A program made the translations under genes and the position numbers. From assembly GCA_964490975.1 (NCBI GenBank), contig CAZBEQ010000017.1, positions 1 through 64,000 of the forward strand: a DNA stretch of 64,000 bases, read 5' to 3'. This DNA comes from DTU013 sp964490975 (GTDB lineage: Bacteria > Bacillota > Clostridia > Acetivibrionales > DTU013). The notes under the pieces are model-generated. The model was not told the origin of the DNA. It did no database searches and saw only the letters and a list, made by a program, of their open reading frames with translations. Shown piece after piece: positions 24,571 to 33,138 of the stretch; the stretch's first letter is position 1, and each line of letters begins with the position of its first letter.

Positions 24571-25464
24571 ATGCTCACCAAACACTTTATATGCTACAAA
24601 GCATACAATTCAATAGATCTGAAAAATGCCACCGCTCTGTTTGGGCTCCCCTCTCCCGAAGGCAGGGACAGGTCTGTCATACTCAAAAGCAGTCAGCTGA
24701 CAGAAATATATAGGTACGATATGAAAAAAAGAAGGATTCATATATTCAATACCGGCTGCATCGTCTTTGAAGATTTTAGTATTGATGAAACAGACACTTT
24801 TTTTGATAATATCAAACTGACCATGGGCGAACCAGACTACCGGATGCTTGCGACTTACAGGGATAATCACACGCTTACACTAACGGACGAAGGCACAGTA
24901 AGCCTCTGGAAAGGAAGTAAAGCATCATTTCCGGCTGCAGCTGAGCTTTTTGATATAATCGCAATAATACTTGCAAAATCCACGGCACTATCAAAAGAGG
25001 AGTCAGCTATCAATAAATTGCTGGATGATGCAGACCACTATATTTCCAGATTTCAAAATGGCATCCTGCGAATCAGTACACGACGTTTTGCATCAGCGAT
25101 GGCACATATTATCAAATTCGAACAGCAAAGCGCAGCGGGGATAAGGTTATTTGACAGGCCTGCCGCAGCTACCGGAAGTCTTATGCTGAGGAATGCCTAC
25201 GACCAGCTTTCATCGTACTATGAGCTTGAGGACAGATATGAGGTCCTTGAAAACAAGGCCACAGAGCTGAGGAACATCGTACGGACATACTCCACTCTCA
25301 GATACAGGCGCCAGGAAAACCGCCTTCTTGGTTTTGAAATTTTTCTACTGCTGCTCTTCCCTTTTTCCCGTATAGTGGAAAATATTGTAGGCCATGAATA
25401 TGTAGAAACCTTTGTCCGTATGATTTTCCCGCATTTGTTACAAAAATTTAATATTTTTCATTAG
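24571..25464 (+). CDS. RMD1/YagE (DUF155) family protein, copy 2
   Basis: 297 residues, paralogous to the preceding gene: HIFNTGCIVFEDF corresponds to VFIFSFGCIILVNV, ELFDIIAIILAKSTALSKEES to the central block, and FQNGILRISTRRFASAMAHIIKFE to the helical block. It has a hydrophobic C-terminal helix near 262-282 (LLGFEIFLLLLFPFSRIV). The two proteins have diverged well below half identity by eye, so the duplication is old, and they may form a hetero-oligomer at the membrane. RBS AGGAGA before ATG 24571. Confidence 0.8.
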   Translation: MLTKHFICYKAYNSIDLKNATALFGLPSPEGRDRSVILKSSQLTEIYRYDMKKRRIHIFNTGCIVFEDFSIDETDTFFDNIKLTMGEPDYRMLATYRDNHTLTLTDEGTVSLWKGSKASFPAAAELFDIIAIILAKSTALSKEESAINKLLDDADHYISRFQNGILRISTRRFASAMAHIIKFEQQSAAGIRLFDRPAAATGSLMLRNAYDQLSSYYELEDRYEVLENKATELRNIVRTYSTLRYRRQENRLLGFEIFLLLLFPFSRIVENIVGHEYVETFVRMIFPHLLQKFNIFH

Positions 25465-25564
25465 CAAATCATGGTACAATATAATTGCCACAGCCAATAA
25501 TACTAATTTTTCATTTTTGTTCCTCCTTTTAATATAGACTATGGCTAATTTAATCTTATCTGGT

Positions 25565-25622
25565 AAAGCACTTATATTATTCGGTATTATTTATAAATAT
25601 TTATCAAGTGCTTTATTTTTTT
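25565..25622 (+). terminator. Terminator of the RMD1-family pair
   Basis: AAAGCACTT (25565-25573) pairs with AAGTGCTTT (25606-25614), with further A/T pairing inside, and is followed by a run of seven T. Confidence 0.8.
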
Positions 25623-25658
25623 GCCACAAAATACTTTCCGTGCAAAGTACGAAATGTG

Positions 25659-25687
25659 TTGATAAGAAAAGGTTTATTGAGTATAAT
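25659..25687 (+). promoter_or_regulatory. Promoter of the SRP RNA gene
   Basis: TTGATA (25659-25664), 17-base spacer, perfect TATAAT (25682-25687). The transcript would begin about 30 bases before the mature RNA; this leader can fold (AAGTG / CACTT) and is probably trimmed. Confidence 0.8.
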
Positions 25688-25725
25688 AGGTAAGTGACAT
25701 TTTTTCTAACACTTGTTTAAAGTTT

Positions 25726-25994
25726 GGCTGTGCTAGATGGGGAGGTAGCGGTGCCCTACACCTGCAATCCGCTGCAGCAGGGTCGAATTCCTGGTCGAGG
25801 CTTTATTTTTGTAGGGTCTGTTCCATGCAAGTGGTGATGACAACTGGGTCTTGCGCAATGTAAGTCTGTGAACCCCGCCAGGTCTGGAAGGAAGCAACGG
25901 TAAGCAGATACTTACGTGTGCCGCAGGGTTGCCTGGTTAGAGCCAACTATATGGGTAACGCTTGTAGAAGTAAGTCGACATCAGGTGCACAGCC
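25726..25994 (+). ncRNA. ffs: Signal recognition particle RNA, large (Alu-containing) type
   Basis: About 269 bases. The 5' end GGCTGTGC pairs with the 3' end GCACAGCC. The Alu part GATGGGGAGGTAGCGGTGCC and the conserved S-domain tip (CCAGGTCTGGAAGGAAGCA, then GTGCCGCAGGGTTGCCTGG) are the same as in the Bacillus subtilis scRNA. It scaffolds Ffh for co-translational membrane targeting. The large form with an Alu domain is found in Bacilli and many Clostridia. It lies upstream of dnaX, an arrangement frequent in Firmicutes. Confidence 0.96.
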
Positions 25995-26007
25995 TCTAAA
26001 TATATAA

Positions 26008-26036
26008 GAAGGTGCGTTTATCGCACCTTCTTATAT
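26008..26036 (+). terminator. Terminator of the SRP RNA gene
   Basis: AAGAAGGTGCG and CGCACCTTCTT form an eleven-pair stem with a short TTTAT loop, followed by ATATTATT. Confidence 0.85.
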
Positions 26037-26040
26037 TATT

Positions 26041-26165
26041 AAGTAACAATATTCAAGCTATAGTCCGACCAGCATCCTATCATTAGAGCTGACGTATCCA
26101 GCTGGACGGCCAGAGAAAGCTATATAAAGACTGGTTACTTTGAGGGGGCTTTTTTTTGACCCTCC
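26041..26165 (+). promoter_or_regulatory. Structured leader region upstream of dnaX, unassigned
   Basis: AAGTAAC (26041-26047) is an exact complement of GTTACTT (26134-26140), enclosing further pairings: GTCC (26063-26066) with GGAC (26104-26107), AGCTG (26087-26091) with CAGCT (26099-26103), and a competing pairing CCAGC (26069-26073) with GCTGG (26101-26105). A GAGGG / CCCTC hairpin with a T-rich loop (26142-26164) follows. The layout resembles an attenuator or small structured RNA. I do not recognise a known riboswitch or ribozyme core. Confidence 0.4.
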
Positions 26166-26215
26166 GTTTTGATATACTATGTTCATAATACAGATTGTAA
26201 GAAAGGCTGTTGATA

Positions 26216-28033
26216 ATGTCTTACATTGCTTTATACAGAGAATGGAGGCCGACAAGCTTCAAGGATGTGGTCGAGCAGGAGCATGTGGTAAAAGCCCTTC
26301 GCTACAGCGTCAGCACGAACAGGATCGCTCACGCCTATCTTTTCTGCGGTACAAGAGGCACCGGCAAAACGACTATGGCACACATACTGTCGCGTGCCGT
26401 CAACTGTCTTGATCCGCATGACGGCGAGCCCTGCAACCAGTGTGAGATATGTCGTGAGATACTCTCCGGCAGCAGCGTGGATGTGCTTGAAATAGACGCA
26501 GCCTCCAACAACAGTGTAGACAACGTCCGTTCTATAAGGGATGAAGTAATATATGCGCCAACAAAAGCGAAACGTAAGGTTTATATAATAGACGAAGTCC
26601 ATATGCTATCAACAGGTGCCTTCAACGCTCTGTTGAAAACACTGGAGGAACCCCCGGAGCATGTCATATTCATACTTGCAACGACCGAGCCTCACAAGCT
26701 GCCCGCCACTATTCTCTCCCGCTGCCAGCGTTTTGATTTCAGGCGTATTTCTCAGGACAGCATCGTGGAGCATCTTAATAAAATAGCATCGTCAGACAGC
26801 ATCACATTGGATAATGACGCAGCCAGGCTCATCGCCAGGATGTCAGATGGCGCCATGAGAGATGCCATTAGCCTGCTAGACCAGTGTATTTCTCTGGGCA
26901 AGAAAGACATAGGCTATGATGATGTGCTATCAGTAGTCGGTATAGTAAATGATGAATTCATGACGGGATTCGTTTCAGATATGCTTGACAGAAACGTAGT
27001 AAAGCTGCTGCAGAACATCAGCAATCTGGTCTCAGACGGACGCGATGCGGCGCATTTTGTTTCAGATCTTGTCATGTACTTCAGAAACCTGATGATATGC
27101 AAATCTACAGGAGGAAAATGCGATGATCTGATAGAGGTTCCGTCCGGAGTACTTTCTATAATGAAGAAACAGGCCGCAGCTATTTCCCTCGACGAGATCA
27201 TGCGCCAGATCAGAGAACTTTCTTCTCTGGAAAACAGCCTGAAATATGCCATTAATCCAAGAGTACTGCTGGAGGTCACGCTGATAAAGATTTGCGGCAG
27301 CAACAGCAGCAATGGAAACGGTGATGCAAGCAGCGGTGATGGAAGCAGTGGTATTGGAAGTAGCGGAAGCAGCGGCGTGAATACAGGAATTGAGGAAAGG
27401 CTTGCGGCAATTGAAAGAATGCTTGAAAGTGGCGATTTCCGGGCGGCCGCATCATACGCAGCACAGGCTGAAAGCCGTCGAGCTGCTATATCAGGAACGC
27501 CGGAGCCTTCAACACTGCCCGGACAAAACAGCAGCAATAATTCTGTTGATCCAAGCATCTCGGATACCGGCGGCACAATTTCTCCACTCTCCGGCAGCAT
27601 GGACTCTCCACTTTACGGGAACTCTACAACAGCACAGCCGCAAAAATCCGCCGCCCGTGAATCATCAGTAAAAGATGCCGCGGAGTACGATAAATGGCCG
27701 GCTGTGATGAAGCACCTAAAAAGCTTGGGCAAGATGGCCATATATTCCATACTGCTCAACGTCAAGGCTGTTTTGTTGGATGACGCTACAGTCGGCCTTG
27801 TATCCTCGGACGCTGCGATCAGAAACATGATATCCAAGGTAGACCATATAAAGATTATCGAAGAGGCAGTGCAAAAAGTAGCAGGCCGTGAGATGAGAAT
27901 AAAATGCATGGATGATGATGTACTCAAGAAGGCTGTCTCCGGTCCGAAGGTCGAGGAATCTAGTGATTTGCTGAAAAGAGCGCGGATCATTGCTGACAAG
28001 GCAGGCCTTCCGCTTGAGATAATTGATGAGTAA
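26216..28033 (+). CDS. dnaX: DNA polymerase III subunit gamma/tau
   Basis: 605 residues. Opening ALYREWRPTSFKDVVEQEHV, Walker A GTRGTGKTT, a zinc site with Cys residues in VNCLDPHDGEPCNQCEIC, Walker B region YIIDEVHML, sensor 1 ATTEPHKLP and SRC in ILSRCQRFDF are all present. The clamp-loader part spans about 1-365. It is followed by a Ser/Gly/Asn-rich linker (about 365-385), a second polar linker (about 425-480) and a C-terminal tau-type domain. ATG 26216 (MSYIALYREW) fits homologues; a TTG at 26210 is in frame. First gene of the dnaX-ebfC-recR group. Confidence 0.95.
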   Translation: MSYIALYREWRPTSFKDVVEQEHVVKALRYSVSTNRIAHAYLFCGTRGTGKTTMAHILSRAVNCLDPHDGEPCNQCEICREILSGSSVDVLEIDAASNNSVDNVRSIRDEVIYAPTKAKRKVYIIDEVHMLSTGAFNALLKTLEEPPEHVIFILATTEPHKLPATILSRCQRFDFRRISQDSIVEHLNKIASSDSITLDNDAARLIARMSDGAMRDAISLLDQCISLGKKDIGYDDVLSVVGIVNDEFMTGFVSDMLDRNVVKLLQNISNLVSDGRDAAHFVSDLVMYFRNLMICKSTGGKCDDLIEVPSGVLSIMKKQAAAISLDEIMRQIRELSSLENSLKYAINPRVLLEVTLIKICGSNSSNGNGDASSGDGSSGIGSSGSSGVNTGIEERLAAIERMLESGDFRAAASYAAQAESRRAAISGTPEPSTLPGQNSSNNSVDPSISDTGGTISPLSGSMDSPLYGNSTTAQPQKSAARESSVKDAAEYDKWPAVMKHLKSLGKMAIYSILLNVKAVLLDDATVGLVSSDAAIRNMISKVDHIKIIEEAVQKVAGREMRIKCMDDDVLKKAVSGPKVEESSDLLKRARIIADKAGLPLEIIDE

Positions 28034-28062
28034 GGTGAGATGTTATTTACATTCAATGACCC

Positions 28063-28091
28063 TTGAAGGACTGCATTAAGTTATATATAAT
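28063..28091 (+). promoter_or_regulatory. Probable promoter of ebfC-recR
   Basis: TTGAAG (28063-28068), 17-base spacer, perfect TATAAT (28086-28091), 35 bases before the ebfC start. It lets the two small genes be expressed apart from dnaX. Confidence 0.65.
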
Positions 28092-28125
28092 AGTAAAAGA
28101 AATAAATGACAACGGAGGTGCCAGT

Positions 28126-28473
28126 ATGGCAAAAGGCGGATTTCCGGGCGGCTTCGGCGGCGGAAACATGAACAATCTCATGAAACAGGCTCAGAAAATG
28201 CAAAAGGACATGGAGAAAATGCAAGCTGAGCTTCAGGAAAAAGAAGTTGAAGCAACTGCAGGAGGCGGCGCAATAAAGGTTGTCGCCACAGGCAAGAAGG
28301 AAATAAAGGAAATAACAATTAGCCGTGACGTTGTAGATCCGGATGATGTCGAAATGCTACAGGACCTGATATTGGCAGCCGTCAACGAAGCTATACGTAT
28401 GGCTGATGAAATGGTCAATAGCCAGATGTCCAAAATCACGGGCGGCATGGGCGGACTCGGCGGGCTGTTCTAA
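28126..28473 (+). CDS. ebfC: YbaB/EbfC nucleoid-associated protein
   Basis: 115 residues: a Gly-rich N terminus, the long helix NMNNLMKQAQKMQKDMEK and the central strands TAGGGAIKVVATGKKEI, ending in a Gly/Met-rich tail. This is the standard YbaB/EbfC build; the dimer binds DNA without strong sequence preference. ATG 28126 has GGAGGTG upstream; the longer frame from 28063 has no site and is not expected. One base separates its stop from recR, which is the usual conserved pairing. Confidence 0.93.
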   Translation: MAKGGFPGGFGGGNMNNLMKQAQKMQKDMEKMQAELQEKEVEATAGGGAIKVVATGKKEIKEITISRDVVDPDDVEMLQDLILAAVNEAIRMADEMVNSQMSKITGGMGGLGGLF

Positions 28474-28474
28474 T

Positions 28475-29077
28475 ATGAGCTACTTTTACGCTCCACCTGT
28501 TGCAAGATTGATCGAGGAATTTGAAAAGCTTCCGGGCATAGGTCACAAGACAGCCCAGAGGCTTGCTTTTCACGTGCTCAATTTGCCTGTCGAAAAATCG
28601 GAGGCTCTTGCAAATGCAATAAGAGAAGCAAAGCTCAAAACACGATATTGTTCAATATGCAGCAACCTCACAGAAACTGATCCCTGCAATATATGCAGCA
28701 ACGTCAAGCGTGACCACGGTATCATCTGTATTGTAGAAGACCCTAGAGATGTAGTGGCCCTAGAAAGGATACGCGAATTCAACGGCATATATCATGTGTT
28801 GCACGGAGTTATCTCCCCCATGGAAGGCATAGGCCCTGAAGATATAAAAATAAAAGAGCTCCTCCAGAGGATTCGTGAGGGTGAAATACGCGAAGTCATA
28901 CTCGCAACCGATCCCGATGTTGAAGGCGAAGCTACAGCTATGTATATATCAAAACTCCTGAAGCCTGTAGGCATAAGAACGACAAGGATCGCCCATGGTA
29001 TCCCGGTAGGAGGCAACTTGGAGTATGCAGATGAGGTAACGCTGGCCAAAGCGCTGGAAGGGCGGCGAGAAATATAG
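28475..29077 (+). CDS. recR: Recombination mediator protein RecR
   Basis: 200 residues, the usual length. HhH region LPGIGHKTAQRLAFHVL, four-Cys zinc finger (CSICSNLTETDPCNIC), Toprim domain with CIVEDPRDVVALE and the Walker-B-like end IAHGIPVGGNLEYADEVTLAKAL. It works with RecO and RecF to load RecA at gaps. ATG 28475 follows the ebfC stop by one base, so translation is coupled. Confidence 0.96.
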   Translation: MSYFYAPPVARLIEEFEKLPGIGHKTAQRLAFHVLNLPVEKSEALANAIREAKLKTRYCSICSNLTETDPCNICSNVKRDHGIICIVEDPRDVVALERIREFNGIYHVLHGVISPMEGIGPEDIKIKELLQRIREGEIREVILATDPDVEGEATAMYISKLLKPVGIRTTRIAHGIPVGGNLEYADEVTLAKALEGRREI

Positions 29078-29236
29078 AACCGGTTTGAATCTTCAAAAGA
29101 TTACATGCCAGTTTTTATTTTACGTTACTCATGGTCATATCTGTGGTAAGTAAAATGTTGTATCCAAAATGCACATTTGTTCATTTTTGTGGCATAAATA
29201 TACAAAGTATTTGTTGGTACTAGGAGGTTGTTTTGT

Positions 29237-30949
29237 ATGGCCAAATCCCGAGGAAAGTTCAGCATTATGTCAAAAATTCTCTTAAGCTTCATTTTAGTGG
29301 TAACAATTTCCACAGTGCTTGTCGGTGCAATATCATACGTTTTCGTTTCGAAAAATCAGACTTCAAATCTCGAAGAAAAGCTTATGACAGCGGTTAAGAC
29401 AGGCTCAGACCTTATTGACGCCGATCTTCACAGCAGTCTGAAGCCGGGAGATGATAACTCTGACACCTATAATGAATTGATAGGAAAACTTCGGATGCTG
29501 AATAACAACTTCGGCCTAACATATATGTATACTTTTATCAAAACAGACGATGGCGTTGTTCAATTTGTCCTGGATTCGGACGATTCGGAAGATAAGGCAG
29601 TAATAGGTGATTTATACGAAATCGATGAAAACATGGAACGTGCCTTCCAGGGTAGCACAGTTATTTACGAAAATGAAGACCAGTGGGGTACATTCTTATC
29701 CACATTATTGCCACTATATAATTCGAATAATGAGATTGTGGCAGTTATAGGCGCCGACATAGACATTGGATCAGTAAAACAGATCAAAACAAATCTGATT
29801 GTAACTATTGCAGGTGGTATTCTCATCAGTATCATTATTTCCGCAATTCTGGCGATAATATTGTCATTAAGGATGACAAGGCCGCTCAAGCTGCTGGTCA
29901 AGTCCCTGGATGAAGTCGCATCAAACAGCGGTGATCTTACCCAGACAATTAACATAAAGACGGGTGATGAAATAGAAGCACTTGCAGATGCTGCAAACAG
30001 GGTACTGGCAAATATTAGGGAAATTATTAAAGCCATAAGGCTTACAACTAATACGATAGATGTAAATACTTCTGAGATCAGTCATGCTATGTTTAATACA
30101 GCAAAAGCCGAAGAAGAGATTGGAAACACGATGAGCCAGATTGCTGCCGGCTCTGAAGAGCAACTGCAAAACATAAACCAGAGCACTTCACAGCTTAACG
30201 CCCTTTCCTCAGCTATTGATGCTCTTGAAGCAAATTCTGAAAAAATAGGAATTTCCGCCTCATCTGCAGCAGCCTATGCAGATAAATGCCTTACATCGGT
30301 AAATAGTTTACGGACTCAGACTTCGAACAACGTAGAAATATTGAAAAAGGTCTCGGATAATGCCAAGGAACTTGAAAACTATTCTGTTGAAGCTGTAAGA
30401 ATCATTGAGGCAATATCGGAGATATCAGGCCAGACAAACATGCTTGCTCTAAATGCAGCCATAGAAGCTGCAAGAGCAGGTGAACACGGCAAGGGTTTTG
30501 CGGTGGTTGCCGAGGAAGTAAGGCATCTTTCGGATAGCACTGCCCAATCCACCAGGGAAATAGCACAATATATCGATAAAATCAGGCAGCAGTCAAACGA
30601 AACATCCCAGTCCCTTAGTGATGTGGTCATAACAGTATCGGATCAGACCAGCTCCATTAACAGTAATTCCTGTTCACTTTTAGATATCAGCAATGTCATG
30701 GGCTCAATCAAAAAAACTCTGGAAGATATAAGCAAGTCGATCAAAAGCATTTCCAGAAACAAGCAGGACATAATATCAATAAACACCGAAATACAGCTGG
30801 CATCCGAGCTAATGGCTTCGTCCACTGCCGAGATTTCCGCCTCACAGCAGGAGCAAAATGCAATTGTAGTCAGTGTAACCGATAGAGTCAAGGCATTGAA
30901 CGATATGGCACTGGAACTGGGCAATACGGTAAACAAATTCAAAGCATAA
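29237..30949 (+). CDS. Methyl-accepting chemotaxis protein
   Basis: 570 residues. TM helix 1 at about 13-37, an external sensor domain of about 150 residues that resembles a single Cache (GLTYMYTFIKTDDG, ADIDIGSVKQ), TM helix 2 at about 193-217, HAMP (about 218-270), and the signalling coiled coil with the conserved hairpin tip ISGQTNMLALNAAIEAARAG and GKGFAVVAEEVRHLSDST. No C-terminal CheR pentapeptide is seen. ATG 29237 is nine bases after AGGAGG. It stands alone; no chemotaxis kinase or flagellar gene is near, so the output may be motility or another Che-type pathway. Confidence 0.93.
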   Translation: MAKSRGKFSIMSKILLSFILVVTISTVLVGAISYVFVSKNQTSNLEEKLMTAVKTGSDLIDADLHSSLKPGDDNSDTYNELIGKLRMLNNNFGLTYMYTFIKTDDGVVQFVLDSDDSEDKAVIGDLYEIDENMERAFQGSTVIYENEDQWGTFLSTLLPLYNSNNEIVAVIGADIDIGSVKQIKTNLIVTIAGGILISIIISAILAIILSLRMTRPLKLLVKSLDEVASNSGDLTQTINIKTGDEIEALADAANRVLANIREIIKAIRLTTNTIDVNTSEISHAMFNTAKAEEEIGNTMSQIAAGSEEQLQNINQSTSQLNALSSAIDALEANSEKIGISASSAAAYADKCLTSVNSLRTQTSNNVEILKKVSDNAKELENYSVEAVRIIEAISEISGQTNMLALNAAIEAARAGEHGKGFAVVAEEVRHLSDSTAQSTREIAQYIDKIRQQSNETSQSLSDVVITVSDQTSSINSNSCSLLDISNVMGSIKKTLEDISKSIKSISRNKQDIISINTEIQLASELMASSTAEISASQQEQNAIVVSVTDRVKALNDMALELGNTVNKFKA

Positions 30950-30998
30950 GAGCATAGCAAATAAAGCACTACCAGAAGCATCCATATAGTCGTCCGTA

Positions 30999-31045
30999 TT
31001 AAGACTGTACTGTAGAAATACATTGCAGTCTCTTTTATTAATTAA
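30999..31045 (+). terminator. Terminator of the chemoreceptor gene
   Basis: AGACTGTACTGTA and TACATTGCAGTCT form an imperfect stem around GAAA, followed by CTTTTATT. Confidence 0.75.
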
Positions 31046-31282
31046 AAATAATCCAAAAAATTAAAAAAATTATAAGACATTAAATTAACAATATCGTATA
31101 TTTAATCGAGATGTTAAAATTATTAATATCCAAATTAATATTTTTAATATTTTTGATAAATGTATATTGACAACCGACTCTAACAATAATAGTATATATC
31201 ATGTAACAATTAATATAATTAATATAGACCTTGATTATTTTAATACGATACATAATATATCTTTAGATACAAGGAGTCATAT
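31046..31282 (+). promoter_or_regulatory. Very AT-rich gap with promoter for the DUF2089 gene
   Basis: The 230-base stretch is almost only A and T. It contains TTGACA (31167-31172), a 17-base spacer and TAGTAT (31190-31195), about 88 bases before the ATG at 31283. No gene is seen. The AT-rich tracts may be bent DNA or sites for the DUF2089 protein itself (inference). Confidence 0.55.
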
Positions 31283-31657
31283 ATGACAAAAGAAGCATTG
31301 GGAAAATGCCCCGTGTGCGGACAAAACACAGAAGTCACGACAATCTACTGTAGCAGCTGTGAAACCAGGATCGAAGGACATTTCACACTTTGCAGGTTTT
31401 GCAGGTTGACCGGCGAGCAAAAATCATTCATTGAGACATTCATAAAGTGCAGAGGAAATATCAAGGAGGTGGAAAAGGAACTCGGGATATCATACCCCAC
31501 AGTAAAAAGCAGGCTTGAAGATGCCGCAAACGCTCTCGGCTACGGCAACACACAAAACTACGCCAGCCCGGAAAGCGAGAAAAGAGTTGAGATACTTGAC
31601 AAATTGGAAAACGGTGTCATTTCAGTAGAGGAAGCATTGGATCTGCTGAAATATTAG
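31283..31657 (+). CDS. DUF2089 family zinc-ribbon/helix-turn-helix regulator
   Basis: 124 residues. Two Cys pairs (CPVCGQ and CSSC) and a third (CRFC) form a zinc ribbon; then LTGEQKSFIETFIKCRGNIKEVEKE and ISYPTVKSRLEDA form a helix-turn-helix like that of sigma/LuxR-type regulators. The C terminus RVEILDKLENGVISVEEALDLLKY is a short helical SHOCT-like motif that recurs at the N terminus of the next protein. Such DUF2089 genes often precede DUF4097 genes in Firmicutes and probably regulate them. RBS AAGGAGT. Confidence 0.85.
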   Translation: MTKEALGKCPVCGQNTEVTTIYCSSCETRIEGHFTLCRFCRLTGEQKSFIETFIKCRGNIKEVEKELGISYPTVKSRLEDAANALGYGNTQNYASPESEKRVEILDKLENGVISVEEALDLLKY

Positions 31658-31705
31658 ATCGAAATCATAAAATATTAAAAATTTATTTAACAGGAGGATT
31701 TACAC

Positions 31706-32920
31706 ATGTCTATTAGTGAAGAAAGAATGATGATACTCAAGATGCTGCAGGAAGGCAGGATCAACAGTGACGAAGCCGCAAAGCTTCTGGAAGCTCTCGA
31801 AGCAAAACAGGAACCTCAGAATGCAGGTTTCAAAGGCTTCAATATACCGAAGCCCCCGCCGCACAACTACTACGATGAAGTAATCAGGGTCAGGGAAAGG
31901 ATCAATGATTGGAGAAAGGACATTTCGAAGAATTACAGCCAGAATGACTTTGACAAAATGGTAGACGAATTCAGCGCAAAGGCTGAAAAGTTCGGAAAGA
32001 ACGTCGCCACAGCAGCCTTCGGTGTTGCTGACAAGGTAGTGGATTTTGTCGGAAGCTTTGTTGATACAGGTGCATTCAATATCTTCGGCAGCTGTGTAAC
32101 AGTTGAAAAGGAATTTGAGGCAGTCGCAGCAGAAGGCATGAACCTCGAGCTCCAGGCAACAAACGGACAGATCATCGTTAAAAAGCACCAGGAGGACAGG
32201 ATACTTATAAAAACAAAGATCCGCACACCCCAGACTAACGCTGAGAATTCAGTAGTCTTCTCAAATGAGAACGGTACCGTATCCGTTAAGCTTGCAAAGC
32301 CGGATACCTATAATCTCAGCGTTTCATATGATATATTTGTGCCTGCAGTAAAGTTCAACCATATTGCACTCGAAACAAAGAACAGCAAAATATATGTTGA
32401 AGACACTCTTTCCGAAGAATTCGTGAGCGTAACAAAAAATGCCGCTATCGACCTGACAGGTGTCACAAGCAGCAAGATAGCTGTCGAGACAAAGAATGCC
32501 AAGATAGCTGTTAACTATATGATCGGCAAGGATATCAACCTTGGAACAACAAATGCAGTTATAGACATCAAGAATCTCAAGGCTGAAAAACTTAATGCCG
32601 TAACTGTCAATGGAAAGATCCTGCTCGACAATGTCCAGGGCTATGATAACACAAGCGCAGTTGAGCTCAACCTCAAGACCAGCAATGCTGATATCAAGGC
32701 AAATATGAATGACAGCGAGCTCAAAGGCTACAAGGTCAAGGCGCAGACCACCAACGGCGGCATCAATCTGTTGATTCCAAACCTTCTGTACCGCAATGTA
32801 CCAAAATTCGAAGGTCTTAGCAGACAGGCTGAGGCAGAAACCGACAATTATGCAACAGCTGCACAAAAGGTCAATATAAACGCAGAGACCACCAATGGTT
32901 ACATTGAAGTGATCAAATAA
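31706..32920 (+). CDS. DUF4097 beta-strand-repeat protein with SHOCT-like N terminus (YvlB-like)
   Basis: 404 residues without signal peptide or clear membrane helix. Residues 7-31 form the SHOCT-like motif RMMILKMLQEGRINSDEAAK. A helical linker (about 45-130) leads to an adhesin-like beta helix (about 140-404), with repeats of the form ETKNSKI, ETKNAKI, TTNAVI, TVNGKI, TSNADI, TTNGGI and TTNGYI. YvlB and LiaG-type proteins of this family take part in envelope stress responses in Bacillus. Forms a pair with the upstream DUF2089 regulator; RBS CAGGAGG. Confidence 0.87.
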   Translation: MSISEERMMILKMLQEGRINSDEAAKLLEALEAKQEPQNAGFKGFNIPKPPPHNYYDEVIRVRERINDWRKDISKNYSQNDFDKMVDEFSAKAEKFGKNVATAAFGVADKVVDFVGSFVDTGAFNIFGSCVTVEKEFEAVAAEGMNLELQATNGQIIVKKHQEDRILIKTKIRTPQTNAENSVVFSNENGTVSVKLAKPDTYNLSVSYDIFVPAVKFNHIALETKNSKIYVEDTLSEEFVSVTKNAAIDLTGVTSSKIAVETKNAKIAVNYMIGKDINLGTTNAVIDIKNLKAEKLNAVTVNGKILLDNVQGYDNTSAVELNLKTSNADIKANMNDSELKGYKVKAQTTNGGINLLIPNLLYRNVPKFEGLSRQAEAETDNYATAAQKVNINAETTNGYIEVIK

Positions 32921-32983
32921 TATTTCCAGAGGCCCTCCATATCTCAGGTTATTTGATCACATAATATGTAAGCAGTACAGATA

Positions 32984-33021
32984 CGGGCTGAAGCAGTGAA
33001 AACTACTTCAGCCCGTTTTTT
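32984..33021 (+). terminator. Terminator of the DUF2089-DUF4097 pair
   Basis: CGGGCTGAAG and CTTCAGCCCG make a perfect ten-pair stem followed by TTTTTT. Confidence 0.95.
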
Positions 33022-33076
33022 GCTTTATCTCTTATCCTGCATCCGCTCCCTACTTCCACAGGCCGATTTTCCCACC

Positions 33077-33105
33077 TAGATTATAAATTTTATCTATGCT
33101 ATAAT
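33077..33105 (+). promoter_or_regulatory. Probable prfA promoter
   Basis: TAGATT (33077-33082), 17-base spacer, perfect TATAAT (33100-33105), 34 bases before the prfA start. The -35 box is weak. Confidence 0.5.
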
Positions 33106-33138
33106 TAAACACCGATAATTCTAGTAATGAGGTGTAAT

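Noticed and set aside
26080..26125. Hammerhead ribozyme core upstream of dnaX
   Set aside because: CTGACG and GAAA are present, but the invariant CTGANGA and the three-stem layout are not.
26914..27600. Minus-strand open frame of 228 codons inside dnaX
   Set aside because: Antisense shadow; Ser/Leu/Pro-rich and without a ribosome-binding site.
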